Assembly: GCF_036898095.1 (NCBI RefSeq)
Contig: NC_090735.1
Coordinates: forward strand, 9,137,709-9,201,708
DNA length: 64,000 nt
Source: Palaemon carinicauda
Taxonomy: Eukaryota > Arthropoda > Malacostraca > Decapoda > Palaemonidae
Reading direction: 5' to 3'
Positions 1-12,063 of the stretch are shown here, one piece after another. Made by a program: the position numbers and the translations under genes. Position 1 is the first letter of the stretch; each line of letters opens with the position of its first letter. The notes below the pieces were generated by a model. That model had not been told where the DNA came from. It ran no database searches and was given only the letters and a program-made list of their open reading frames with translations.

Positions 1-1067
1 CCTTCAGACTATCGAAAGACTCTCAAGAGCTCGAGGATTTTCGAAGGAGGCAGCCAGAGCGATTGCGAGAGCCAGGAGAGCATCTACCATCAAGGTCTAC
101 CAGTCGAAGTGGAAAGTCTTTAGAGACTGGTGCAAGTCATCATCCATTTCCTCTTCCAGTACCTCTGTAGCCAAATTGCAGACTTTCTCCTGCATCTGAG
201 AAATGTTCGCTCCCTCTCTGCTCCCACTATTAAGGGCTACAGGAGCATGTTGGCTTCTGTGTTCAGACATAGAGGCTTAGATCTGTCCAATAATAAAGAT
301 CTCCAAGATCTCCTTAAGTCCTTCGAGACCTCTAAGGAGCGTCGTATGGCAACTCCTGGATGGAACTTAGACGTGGTCCTAAGGTTCCTAATGTCCGACA
401 GGTTTGAGCCATTACATTCAGCCTCCCTGAAGGATCTCACCCTCAAGACGCTTTTTTTGGTGTGCTTGGCTTCGGCTAAAAGGGTCAGTGAGATCCATGC
501 CTTTAGTAAAAACATCGGCTTTTCTACAGATAAAGCCACATGTTCGCTTCAGCTTGATTTCTTGGCCAAAAATGAACTGCCTTCTCGTCCTTGGCCTAAA
601 TCTTTTGATATACCTTGCCTATCAGAGATCGTAGGCAACGAGCTTGAAAGAGTACTTGCCCAGTTAGAGCTCTTAAGTTTTATTTAGCTCGTACCAGATC
701 TTTACGAGGTGGATCTGAGGCCTTATGGTGCTCCGTTAAGAAGCCCTCATTGCCTATGTCTAAAAATGCTTTATCGTATTTTATTAGATTTTTAATCCGA
801 GAGGCTCATTCTCACTTAAGTGAAAAAGATCGTTGTTTACTTAAGGTCAAGACGCACGAAGTAAGAGCGATAGCAACTTCCGTGGCTTTTAAGCAAAACA
901 GATCTCTGCGAAGTATTATGGACGCGACCTTTTGGAGGAGCAAGTCGGTGTTCGCTTCATTTTACTTAAAAAACGTCCAGACTCTTTATGAGGACTGCTA
1001 CACACTGGGTCCATTCGTTGCAGCGAGTGCAGTAGTGGGTGAGGGTTCTACCACTACATTCCCTTAA
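1..1067 (+). pseudogene. Tyrosine recombinase (YR) of DIRS copy 1, frameshifted
   Basis: This encoded the integrase of a DIRS element, a phage-integrase-type recombinase that inserts a circular DNA copy. The N-terminal part is readable from base 2 (a helical region rich in Arg and Ala, then a V-Y-Q-S-K-W-K segment). A one-base loss near 165-175 moves it to the frame read from 130 to 687, and a second one-base loss near 655 moves it to the frame ending at 1,067. Catalytic boxes are recognisable: Arg in AKRVSEIHAF (about 476-505), H-E-V-R (about 856-868) and the Tyr of FASFYLKNV (about 952-976). It matches the YR of copy 4 closely along its whole length. Because of the two frameshifts I call it a pseudogene. 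The start lies beyond the left edge or at the window border. Confidence 0.85.
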
Positions 1068-1421
1068 TTCCAATACCCTTTTAATCTTCTCTTGAAATGT
1101 TTTTAATCTTGTTTTGGGTTGTACGGAAGGCTGAGAAGTCTTTCGCATCCTTTTTGATTTGGCGGGTGGTCAAATGTCGTTTCTTGAGAGCGCCCAGATT
1201 AAGGGTTTTGATGAGGTCCTGTTGTATGGGTGGTCGCCCTGGATATAACAGCTCATGGGAGTCTTTCAGCATCCTGAGAGGATGGCTGGGCTTCGTGAGG
1301 AAAGCGGACTAATAAGGCAGAGTAATCATCAGAGTCAGCTTCCTTACCAGGTACCTATATTTAATTGGGTTTTGTTATGATATAATTGTCAAAAACTCTA
1401 AGCATATACGCCTTTATTGTA

Positions 1422-4236
1422 TTAACCCTGGATAGGTACGGTCCTCGGACACCCCTTTAAGGGTATACTCGGACGCGAACGACCCCGACGCCAAAAAAAA
1501 ATTCTTGAAAAATCAGTTTTTGCAGTAACCTCCTTTTTTCTTTTGCCAAAAAAAACTTCAATGAATGCTTAAAACAACTGTAAAGATAAATACTACTCAT
1601 CTGCAGAAAAACTATTTATTATAAATATTTTAAAAAATTAAGTAGAAAAAAAAAAAGACCTGATATAAAAATTCATAAAAAAAAAGTTTATACATATATA
1701 CACAAATCCTTTTAGGAATTGATTCTTGAATGTTTAGGACACATCTTGATGTATTTTGGATGAAGTCAGACCCATGGAGGTGAAGATCTGAAATGAGAAA
1801 AAAAGGGTAACTTTTTTTGGCCAAAAAAAATTGTCCAAATTTCATGAATTTTTTTGGGTACCCAAATGAAATAGGAAGTGGCTAATTTTTTTAGGGAATA
1901 AACATATGTTATCCTAAAATAGAAATATGTAAAAAAATCTTCATTATTTTGTAAATTACATTTATATCAGGGGCCATATCTAAAGGTAATTTTTTGAGTA
2001 CTTGGAAATTTCGTAAAAAAATACATATATTTAATATATAATATGATATTTATGCAGGTAAAAATATACCAAAATATCACAAATTCTATAGGGAACAAGA
2101 ATATATATAGATAGGGCAGCTTACGCTTCGGATATGTCCACAAAATGGCCGCCAACCACACTGACTCAGACTCCCTAATCTGCCACTTGAAATGTAGGAA
2201 GGGTATGTCAATTTCAAGGTGTTATTTACTAATCTAATTATTATTGGATATGCATAAAAATTGTATGGTGGGTTGCTGGATAATTGTCGATTATTTTACG
2301 TTTATAAAATTAAAATTCTGACCCAAAAAAATTTTTTTGAAGGGAAATAAAATCGAAAAAAAAAAATGTAAAACAATATTTTAGCTAAAAAAATTTGATG
2401 ATATTCAATCAAAAAAAAAGTAAACAAAATTTTCCGACAAATAAACATCTAGAGGAATCATTACTCTGTGATAGTTCCTTAGTACGTAGTAATTTTGAAA
2501 GAATTGAGAAAAAACGAAAAAATGGCAATCACCGGAAAATCGAACACATACCTATATATACGCCATATCTGGCTAAAAAAAAGATAGGCATGGGTAGCCA
2601 GATCATCTAAAAACACTTTCCAACACTATAAAAATATAAGTTTTGCAACACTACTTGCCAATTCCTTACGGTAACATGACTAAGCAAAAAAATGCAAAAC
2701 AAATAAAAAGGGGCACTCGTGGAAAAATGGCCATTCTAATATACGGCATTTCAGAAAAAAAAAATTTCAGCCACGTGCTAGGCAAACCATCAAGGCATAT
2801 TTTCCGACAAATAAACATATAAATGAAATATTACTCTGTGATAGTTCCTTAGTACGTAGTAATTTTGAAAGAAATGGGAAAAAACGAAAAAATGGCAATC
2901 ACAGGAAAATCGAACACATACTTATATATATGCCATATCTGGCTAAAAAAAAAATAGGCATGGGTAGCCAGATCATCTAGAAACACTTTCCAACACTATA
3001 AATATATAAGTTTTGCGACACTACTTGCCAATTCCTTACGGTAACATGACTAAGCAAAAAAATGCAAAACAAATAATAAGGGGCACTCGCGGAAAAATGC
3101 CCAACATTCTAATATACGGGATCTCAGATAAAAAAAAAGACATGCACGTGTTAGCCCAACCATCAAGGCACACTTTCTAACACATAAACATGAAAAAAAA
3201 ATCAATAATATACGGCAATTCCTTACTACGTAGTAAATTTTTACAAATATTGAAAAAAAACAGAAATTGGCAACCGCAGTTAAATACCCAATATACCAAT
3301 AACTACGTCGTATCTGACAAAAACAAAATCACGCATGGGTAGCCAGATCATCTAGACACACTTTCCAACACTAAAAAAGCAAAAGTTTTACGACACTATT
3401 TCGCAATATCTTACGGAAAAATGACTTGGCAAAAAAATGAAAAAAAATGAAAAAGGGACACTCGCGGTAAAATGCCCGACATTCTAATATACGACATCTC
3501 AGATAAAAAAAAAGACATGCACGTGTTAGCCCAACAATCAAGGCACACTTTCTAACACATAAACATGAAAAAAAAATGAATAATATACGGCAATTCCTTA
3601 CTACGTAGTAATTTTTACAAATATTGAAAAAAAAACAGAAATTGGTAACCGCAGTTAAATACCCAATATACCAATAACTACGTCGTATCTGACAAAAACA
3701 AAGTCATGCATGGGTAGCCAGATCATCTAGACACACTTTCCAACACTAAACAAGCAAAAGTTTTACGACACTATTTGGCAATATCTTACGGAAAAATGAC
3801 TTGGCAAAAAAATGAAAAAAAATGAAAAAGGGGCACTCGCGGTAAAATGGTCCTCGTGGTGATGAACGACATTTTAACTAAAAAAAAAAACATGCACATG
3901 GTAGCCAAACAATCCACCAAGACTTTCCACAACTGATAACCTATACAAGTTGCACCATTCTACGAAAATTTCATAATACGTAATAACTTTGATAATTATG
4001 CAAACTACCTCAGAAGGGTAAACTCGGACGCGAACGACCCCGATGCGTCTCAGAAATCGGGGAAGGAGTACAGCTACAGCAATGCACATCTGGACACTAC
4101 TAGAGCGTGTAGGGGAGACACCTCCTGCAGGTCGATCACCCACAAATTCAGTCACAGGGGTGAGTCACGTGAGAAAAACCTGTTTTTTTTTGACGCTCGG
4201 GGTCGCAAACGACCCACCGTACCTATCCAGGGTTAA
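1422..4236. mobile_element. piggyBac-like non-autonomous transposon inserted at TTAA
   Basis: Both ends read TTAA followed by an inverted repeat that begins CCCTGGATAGGTACGG (1,422-1,442 against 4,216-4,236). Duplicated TTAA with ends starting CCC is the hallmark of piggyBac-superfamily insertions. Subterminal GC-rich blocks containing the core CGAACGACCCCGA occur at about 1,476 and 4,032, and a related block lies in reverse at about 4,192-4,214. No reading frame resembling a transposase exists inside, so it needs a transposase from elsewhere. Removing it leaves a single TTAA in sequence that lines up with the same region of DIRS copy 4, which supports a clean insertion. Internally it is mostly a tandem array of about 373 bp units. 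Confidence 0.8.
2429..3990. repeat. Tandem repeat, about 370-376 bp unit, ~4 copies
   Basis: Units begin at about 2,429, 2,799, 3,171, 3,546 and a degraded one at 3,922 (spacings 370, 372, 375, 376). Each has a stretch like TTCCGACAAATAAACAT or its variant, then the near-palindrome TTACTACGTAGTAA (or CTTAGTACGTAGTAAT), then TGGGTAGCCAGATCATCTAG. The two middle units (3,171 and 3,546) are the most alike, suggesting recent amplification. The array is internal to the piggyBac-like element and is not coding. Confidence 0.85.
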
Positions 4237-4333
4237 TACTGGTCTCTACCCACCACCATGGGTGTGAATCAGCTATTATATATTCACCGGCTAAGTTTAA
4301 TATTTAAAAATGATATTTTGATTATAAAATAAA

Positions 4334-4622
4334 TTTCTGGGCTCCGACCTGTGCCGCGCAGTGAAATACTCCTAGAGCACTATTTCTAAGGAATATAACT
4401 GCTATATATACCAGAGAAAAAAAGCATAGGAATGCCAGGTTGAACCCAGCTCGCTCACCTATATAAGGTGTCGGTATAAAATACTGGGGCGTGATAATTC
4501 ACAACCAGAGGTCTCGCACCATTTAGATATCTCCTCTTCAAAATCCCCGCCACAGCGAGGTGCCGTTCAACACTACTACCACTAACCCAACCCACGCCAG
4601 TGACGTCACTCCTTTATAGCAC
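4334..4622 (+). repeat. Left inverted terminal repeat of DIRS copy 2
   Basis: This stretch is the reverse complement of 12,064-12,349. Over the parts I compared (roughly 4,375-4,440 and 4,490-4,610) I see no mismatch; the outermost ~28 bases differ in a systematic way (GGGCTCCGACC on the left, GGGCGAGAGACC on the right). It holds TATAAAA at 4,475-4,481, a possible promoter. Confidence 0.9.
4475..4481 (+). promoter_or_regulatory. Possible TATA box in the left ITR of copy 2
   Basis: TATAAAA lies about 140 bp inside the left end, at a position equivalent to TATAAA at 25,369-25,374 in copy 3, although the surrounding ITR sequences have diverged. Conservation of position makes a promoter role plausible; no start site can be proven from sequence. 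Confidence 0.4.
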
Positions 4623-7600
4623 TTGTTGTTATTAAGTCCAACATGTTTTTTTCTTGTGTTTACCCTTGGATTTATCATTATTTTATAATCGATGGCCGAT
4701 TCCCATGATACCCCATCGAAGTTAAGTACTTTATCCATGAGTTTTAGCGAGATTGGGCAGTGTAACCTCTGTTTTTATTAATTGAGAAGTGTTTATATAT
4801 GAACGGCGTCCCCGTTCTTACCGTTCATGGTTCGGCTCTGCTCTTTTTCTCGTTAGTTCGTCCGTCATTAATATTTGTTCGAACTTTTAGGAGTTTTTTC
4901 CTTACATTTATATAGTACACTATCTTTATGCTTTCATCTAGCATTAATTTTAAGTTATCCTATGATATCAGTGTTAGCGTTTCATCAAGGAGTAGGTTAT
5001 GTTGGTATGCCTGCATTCGTGCATGTGGTGGATTGCGTCACCTTTGAGATTGTTTCGCTAGTTCTAGGAAGACGACCATCTCACTTATTATTATTAAACC
5101 TTTTAGTTTTATTACGCTCCACCTAGTTTTACATTTGGTTCGAGTGGGACTCTCGCGTATTTTGTTGTTTTTACTGTTCGATCTACCGCTTCAGTAACTA
5201 GGTTGGTACCCCTGCTTTCCATCTGCTGATGGCGTCATGCTCCTCCCTTACCACTCGCCCTGGTCCCTCTCTCGCCATATTATTTCTGCATGCCTAACCT
5301 TACTTACGTGATTTCGCTTTTAATTCATTAATTATTTTTATGTATTTGTGCATTGATATTATATTTATTGCTTTACTCCGTTATGATCATATTTTTGGGA
5401 TTTTCATGTCATGTTGAGGGGATCTCCAGTTGGTAGCCCTGTCTACCACTACGCACTGGTGATTCCCCGGTACCATACCCCCCCCCACAGGTTGGGGAGG
5501 CTATTCCATCCCCCCCTCCTCCAGTGTATACCCATCCTCTCACTCGATGGTTGTTGGTTATGACATACGGGTCAAGTATGCTTGTTCCTCAGTCTTCCCT
5601 CAACGTTCCGACATATTGAGGACTGAGTGTACCCACGGGGTGTGACTTAGTCTCATTCATTCATACCGGGCGGTTTCGTCTCCCCCCCTCCCGTTGCCCC
5701 GATTGGCCATCGGTCGGGGGAGGGGGAGGGCCGGGACCACCGGGGACTATCACACGTGATTAGTCGGTATGACTGCACCTTGGTGTAAATTTTGCTTTTA
5801 GCTATGGTTGTAAGAATGAGCACTTATATTAGGAGTGTCCCCACCTACGGTACCTCCTGCTATTATCGTCCGCATAGGACTTATTAATATCCCATATCAT
5901 TATATTATATTCTACATGAATCATTACCTTCGTCCCGGTACCTCCGGTTGGGTAGTGGGGGTTCCATTGGCTCCCCCCGCGCTCTCCCGTGGTACCCATC
6001 GTCATCAGACATCGGAGCCTTCGGGCTCTTAAATACAAGATCTGTTGACACTGACACAGTTTTGATTAATATCCTCCCTCCGGGAGCCCTATTCAATTAC
6101 AGACATTAGTTTTAGATCATAACTGGAGTTTTCTATTTATGTATTTTAAGGATGTATCTTCGGTTACTTTAAGTTTACTTTAAGTTACTTTAAGTTTACT
6201 TTACCAACCCTGTTCCCCGGCCCCGGAACTAGTTTTGATTATATTTATTCATCACTGTTTTTTTTTGCATCCTTTTTCATCCCTTTTTATTTTATACCTC
6301 CCTGGTAATGACGGGATGGTATATTCCTCGCCATGACAATATTATTTCATTGATAATCTTAACTTATTACGGAATTGTTTCAACAATGTCTGTTAATTTT
6401 TATAATTTTTTCCCCGGTTCCTATACCGGTTCGAAATTTTGTTCATAGCCTTTTGTCCCGATTTCATATCGGTCTATTTTAAGAATCCGGAACACCCGGA
6501 TCTTTTTAGGTTATTAACCTATTATGGGATACTCACGTATCTGTATTTTATTCTATACTTCCCAAGTAGCGACGGGATAGTGTATTTCAAGCTATGACAA
6601 TATTATTTCATTGATAACCTTAACTTATTACGGGATTGTTTTAACAATGTCAGTTTATTTATAAGTTTTTCCCCGGTTACTAAACCGGTCCTAGAGTTGT
6701 TCATAGCCTTTTGTCCCGGTTTCATATCGGTCTACTTTAAGAACCCGGAACACCCGGATCCTTTTAGGTTACTAACCTGTTGTGGGACGCTCACGTGTTT
6801 TTGTTTTGTTCTGTACTTCCCAAGTAGTAACGGGATAGTGTGTTTCTCGCTATGACAATATTTTTTCATTGATAGCCTTAACTTATTATGGAATTGTTTT
6901 AACAAAGTCAGTTAATTTATGATAAGTTTTTCCCCGGTTACTGTACCGATCTGAATTTTGTTCATAGTCTTTTGTCCCGATTTCATATTGGTCTAATTCA
7001 AGAATTCGGAGCATCCGGATCTCTTTAGGTTACTGACCTGCTATGGGATACTTATGTATCTTTATGTTATTCTATACTTCCCCAGTACCGACGGGATAGT
7101 ATATTTCGCGCTATGACAATATTATTTCATTGATAATCTTCACCTTTTATGGAATTATTTTGACAATGTCAGTTAATTTATGAAAGTTTTCTCCCCGGTT
7201 ATTATACCGGTCCGAAATTTTGTTCATAGCCTTTTGTCCCGGTTTCATACCGGTCTATTTTAAGAATTCGGAACACCCGGATATTTTTGGGTTACTACCC
7301 TACTATGGGACACTGTAGGTGCCCCTGTCGTTACTATCTATAATTATAACTTCGGATATATTATTTTGGGATTTTCATTTTATTTCCTTTGTGATTGATC
7401 GATTTAAACATTTATTCTCGATCTATTTATTTTACATTCCCAACGGAGTTACCTTGTTCATTAGTAACGATATACCCTCTTTCGGAGCTCGCAGTCTCTT
7501 CTACCTTGGCGACTCTTTAGATCTGGGTTGGCGGGTTTGCCTGGAGTGTCAGGGCAAAGAGACCCTGTGTCTCTTCCTTTTAGGGTTTTCAAGGAAGCAC

Positions 7601-8105
7601 GTGGCTGATGTCGGGCCACGTCCCGTTGTCCCTAAAGTTAAAGCTACCTGCCAGCCCTACCAAAGACTCACAGGTCTTCCAAATCACCAAACCAGTTAAG
7701 ACTTCTCTTGGGTCGAGAGCGAAGCCCGGCCTGAAACCTACGACCCCGGAGGCTCCCTTCGATCCGGCAACCCTTTCCAGATTGATGCATGGCCTCTCGT
7801 GGCATGGTTAGTTTCAACCTGACCTTTCATTAGAAGAGGCCAGCGACCGATCCCAGGGATGAGGTAGAAATTTATTTCTATTTGAACACGATGTTGTGCT
7901 GATATTTATCCATATATATACATATATATATAAATTACGGACCTCTGTAGCTCACTGGCTCAAACCTCGTGTTACATACCGAGTCACCACGAATTATAGG
8001 ATGGAAGATTCCTGGTGCCTCTGTGAACTTGACAATTGAATGGAATTATTGCCCATTAGGGGGAAGAGAGAGTGCTAAACCAGATAGCCTCTTACAGGGT
8101 CTCAT
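4623..8105 (+). other. 5' leader of DIRS copy 2, no intact gene
   Basis: About 3.5 kb between the left ITR and the first gag homology. It contains C/G homopolymer tracts (about 5,478-5,515 and 5,683-5,735), the 260-bp tandem array (6,290-7,320) and short AT runs near 7,910-7,935. A short ATG-led frame at 4,692 ending before GTTAAGT resembles one in copy 3 at 25,601, also ending before GTTAAGT. These could be relics of a first gag exon, but I cannot link either to the next exon in frame. Confidence 0.5.
6290..7320 (+). repeat. Tandem repeat, ~260 bp unit, four copies
   Basis: The anchor TATGACAATATT recurs at about 6,333, 6,592, 6,850 and 7,111 (spacings 259, 258, 261). Each unit also holds CCCCGGTT, TTCATAGCCTTTTGTCCC (one unit has TTCATAGTC) and GACGGGATA or a variant. 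The array lies upstream of gag inside DIRS copy 2. The leader of copy 3 does not contain it, so it is a copy-specific or subfamily-specific expansion. Confidence 0.85.
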
Positions 8106-9345
8106 TTGTTATGGGCTACCTCAACAGCACAATATATCATCCCGGATGCCTCTAAGCTCCCGGAATTCGTCGAAAGCAATCCGTGGAAGGGGGCCTTGCG
8201 CTCTCCCTTCAAAGATGGTATGTTAACCATCGAAGGGTTTGGCACCCGGACTGTAGAAGATTTTGAATTCTCCCGCCGGGTCTACAGTTCCCTCTCTCTG
8301 GTTTCGCATGCCTTACCGAGGAGACACTCGTAAGGTTTGACAAGGTCCCCAAAGAAACCAAAATGTACCCAAAGGGGCAGGCTCAGTCCACCTGGGTCCG
8401 GCCCTTAAACGAGTGGGAGTGTGTTAACACTACGTTAACACCTCACAAGAGCCCGTACACGATGTTTCTAGTGGAGGAGTAAACCCCTACTCCGTGTGTC
8501 ACTAAGATATCGGACCTTGCTCAGCAGGCAATAAACGAGGACAAGCCGTTACCGCAGCTGAAGGAAACGCATCCGACCTCCCTCCTGTCCCTGGGGGATC
8601 ACGATTGCTGGACTAACGCCCCGGCGACCTTCACATCGGGTAAATTAAGCGCTGACTGTGCTCCCATTCAGTTCAGTGAGTGGCTACCCAGGCTTCCGGA
8701 ATCTCTGATATGCCTCGAGCTCGAAGCCTGTATGCGCCTGAGTAGACATATCAACTCGGCTACAATGGCAGAAAAGACCTCTTTAATGTATGAAGAAGAA
8801 CCACCTTTTAAGGTCTTGACGAAGTCATTACTTCAAACCTTACTGTCTGATTCCTTCGACTTCTTTGCGGCCAGACGTCGTTGCTGTAGGCATGTCTTGT
8901 CTGAGGCCACTATCAGACATGAGCCTAACAAGCTCATTAAAGCCCCAGTCTGGAGCTGCTAGGGGCAATCAGAGACTCGAGGTTTGATGGGCTTAGTCCC
9001 CAAGCACAAGTTCGAACCGGCCAGCAACCAATCTCGAGGTAGAAAGAGTCTGAGATCTTTCCATTCCTTCCAAACCGGCAGTCCCAACAGGTGGTTCAAA
9101 CCATCCCGATGGCACAAGGGAGTCAACCTTTCACTTCGAAGGGTCAACCCCAACAGCAATACGTGCTGGTTCCTCAGTCCCAAGTAGCAACTACCTCCTA
9201 TGCTACTTCCCCAGCCCTTAGGCCCACCTTTGAAACTCAGGGTGCTTTCCAGGGTTACCAGCGCCCCAGAGGCGCTAGCTCGAGAGGAACTTTTCGCAAC
9301 AGCTACTCTCGAGGCCGAGGAGGTAAATCCGCAGCAAATCATTGG
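8106..9345 (+). pseudogene. gag-like ORF1 relic of DIRS copy 2
   Basis: Three fragments match the open gag of copy 3 in order: a PDASKLPEF...NPWKGAL...LTIEGFGTR segment (about 8,140-8,265), an R-x-L-S-R-H-I...VLSEATIRHEPNKLI segment (8,732-8,945) and a C-terminal QGAFQGYQRPRGASSRGTF Arg-Gly-rich tail (about 9,235-9,330). The fragments are in different frames with stops between, so the protein is not made. The family function is inferred to be a nucleic-acid-binding capsid-like protein, since the Arg-Gly tail resembles RGG boxes. Confidence 0.8.
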
Positions 9346-9429
9346 GAGTTCTTAGGTAGGGGTAGGACTTTACATCTTCCGGAACCGTTGAACGTTCAAC
9401 ATTTGGGCTTCCAGTATAATTTCCAAAGG

Positions 9430-10800
9430 TCTGGGGTGGAGTTGGATAGAATGGCCCCCTCCACCAACCAGTTTTCATCAACATCCAACGGAAGAGCTAG
9501 TCTTATATGAAAACGATTTATTGCAAAAGGAAGCAATAAAGAAAGTAAATCGTTTGTAATTTCAGGATCACTTGTTCAGCGGGCCAAAGAAAGACTCAGA
9601 ATAGCGAAGAGTAATCCTAGACCTGTCGCTTCTGAATTCTTACATTTAATGCGACAAGTTTCACATGCTGACCATCTCTCAGGTGCGGACCTTGCTTCTC
9701 TGTGGGGCCGTCACCTCCCCTATGGATCTTGCAGACGTTTGCTATCATGTTCCGAAAGCAAGGCATTTTCGTCCGTTTCTAGGCTTCAACTAGGCAAACT
9801 GCCTCACAGCAACTACAGAGTGATAATCTCTTACAACAGTTTTGGTTCCAAATCAACTTCGAGAAATCTCGTTTGGTCCCGAGGACAAGTTTCATGGTTA
9901 GGATTCAATGGGTTCTATGCTCCCACACTCTGTCTCCCAACAGCCAAGAGGAACGATATAGCAAAACACAATACGTTTTCTCAAAGACAAATTGTCTTCC
10001 AGAAGAAATCAAGAGAGAATCCTGGGTGCCCTCCAGTTTGCCTCAGTAACAGATATACTACTGAAGGCCAGACTGAAAGATATAAGCCGAGTATGGTGCT
10101 CCAGGAAAACGAGTACTATCGAGACAAAGGGCTCGACTCCAACCAATTCTGAAGAAAAGACTTCAACCATGGACAAAGGTCAAGATCTGGCAAATCCGTT
10201 TCCTTACAATATCCACCCCCAAGCTCGTCATTTACACAGACGCCTCCCTAACAGGCGGGGGGGGGGGGGATACTCTCAGTACACGAAAATCCTGGGACTA
10301 TGGTCGACAATATTCCGCCAACTTCATATCAATGTTTTAGAGGCCATGGCGGTATTTTTGACCTTAAGCAACCGGCTCCAGCCAATAACCAACATATCAG
10401 GTTTCTTCTAGATAGATAGTGGCGGACGCACTTTCGAGGACAACTCCGCTGGAGTCGGAGTGGTCACTAGACCCAATGTCCTTCAGTTGGATTCTTTCTC
10501 AGGTTCCGGATCTCCAGATAGATCTGTTTGCAACAAAGTCCAACTACAACTGGAGTGCTACGTAGCTCCCAGCCCGGATCCTCGGGCTTACGCCACAGAC
10601 GCACTATCATTAGTCTGGAACACTTGGGAGAGAATTTACCTATTCCCACCAATAAATCTGTCGATGAAAGTGTTAGACAAGTTCAGGACTTTCAAAGGCC
10701 AAGTTGCTCTAGTAGTCCCCATCTGGCCCAAGCACAACGGGTTTCCCCTTCTGGTGGAACTGGGTCTCCACCTCGACAGATCCCCAATCCAATACTAACA
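9430..10800 (+). pseudogene. RT-RNase H-methyltransferase-like pol relic of DIRS copy 2
   Basis: The sequence follows copy 3 pol from its Pro-rich start (about 9,450) through the RNase H region (LGALQFASVTDILLKARLKDI, then INVLEAMAVFLTL at about 10,325-10,365) to the methyltransferase-like segment (LFPPINLSMKVLDKF, about 10,640-10,685). Roughly 200 bases that would encode the RT active site (YLDDW in copy 3) are missing around 9,800-9,850, because the text jumps from a LGFQLGK-like segment to FEKSRLVP. There is a run of about 12 G at the RNase H 'DAS' box (10,257-10,269) and several stops. The polymerase cannot be functional. Confidence 0.8.
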
Positions 10801-10835
10801 CAAGCAGTACAACTCGCTGTGTGTTAGCTTCCTCA

Positions 10836-11805
10836 AATTCAAAATGCCCTACCTTTCTGGACTTTATGAAATTTGCAGCTCAAGAGGTGCAGATATTGAT
10901 CCTCAAATACGTTATTTTTAGATTCAGATAAGAGGGGATCCACCCTTCGACAGTATGATTCGGCTGTTATGAAACTTGCCAGTTTTTAAGGGACTCAAAG
11001 GTTGAGACGATGACTATGAATCTGACAGTAACCTTCTTCAGAATTTTATTTGAATCAGACTTAGCGACTTGTACTATTACCACAAATTAAGTCAGCCTTG
11101 AAGGTTTTACAATTGGCTTTAATATTGCCCTTACAGATTCATACTTCTCATCCATCCCGAGAACCTGCGCCAGATTGAAACCATCAACTCACCCTAGCTC
11201 AGTTTCCTGGTTTCTGAATGACGTACTTAAGTTGGCTTCAGACACTCTTAACGAGACTTGCCATTATATTCCATTGGTTAGGAAATCCTTGTTCTTAATG
11301 AACCTGACTTCTGGCGCCAGAATATCAGAACTTTCAGCCTTGTCTAGAGATCCAGGTCATATTGAATTTCTCTCGTCAGGGGAAGTACTCCTTTCCCCTG
11401 ACAAAAGATTTTTAGCGAAAATGAGGACCCCCAGGACAGACGGTTCCCCTGGAAGATTGTCCCACTTCCGCAGGATCCATCTTTATGTCCAGTAAACACT
11501 GGAAGCCTACTTAAACATATCTCCCGTTCGGTCCTCGGGGCCCTTACCCATTAGAGAAGGTGAAGAACCATCATCCTGAAAGGACTCAGACAGAAGATTC
11601 TGCATTTCATTAACGGGCTACCTAGAATCATTCCCACATCACTCCCTCACGTCCATGATATATGAGCTGTAGCTACCTCAGTTAATTACTATGAACTTCA
11701 CTGGACTTACTAAATATATAGGCCGGAAGTCTCCAACAGTATTTAAACGCCACTGCTTAAAACCTCTGGAAGCCTTATATTTGCTACAGTGGCAGCAGGG
11801 AATGT
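10836..11805 (+). pseudogene. Tyrosine recombinase relic of DIRS copy 2
   Basis: This aligns with the copy 3 recombinase from the F-M-K-F-A-A box (about 10,864) to the end. The Arg I box survives (SGARISELSAL, about 11,310-11,345), but the H-x-x-R box reads H-D-I-stop: the catalytic Arg codon CGA has become TGA at 11,663-11,665. Other stops and frameshifts lie between. It follows the pol relic directly, in the same order as in copy 3, and ends just before the ICR. Confidence 0.85.
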
Positions 11806-11929
11806 GATTCCTCCTGAACATAGTGAACCTTAATCAACTATGTCTTGCTATCCTCTTACCTGTTATTTTGGATTTTATTTTACTTCCTCAGGTATTGTTC
11901 CAAGATTTGGGACCATTTCTCTGGTACTA

Positions 11930-12020
11930 TTTCACTGCGCGGCACAGGTCGGAGCCCAGAAAAGGGATTTTGACGAAGGAAAAATCTATTTCTGGGCGAG
12001 AGACCTGTGCCGCCCAGTGA
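11930..12020 (+). repeat. Internal complementary region (ICR) of DIRS copy 2
   Basis: The first part (to about 11,961) is the reverse complement of the left end (4,334-4,365) and the second part (about 11,961-12,020) is the reverse complement of the right end (about 12,321-12,381). The left/right differences of the two ends are kept on the correct side. In the DIRS1 model the ICR templates the closure of the circular DNA. Confidence 0.9.
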
Positions 12021-12063
12021 ACCCTCCCTTGACTTCCCTCCCAACATGGGCCCCAAACCTTGG

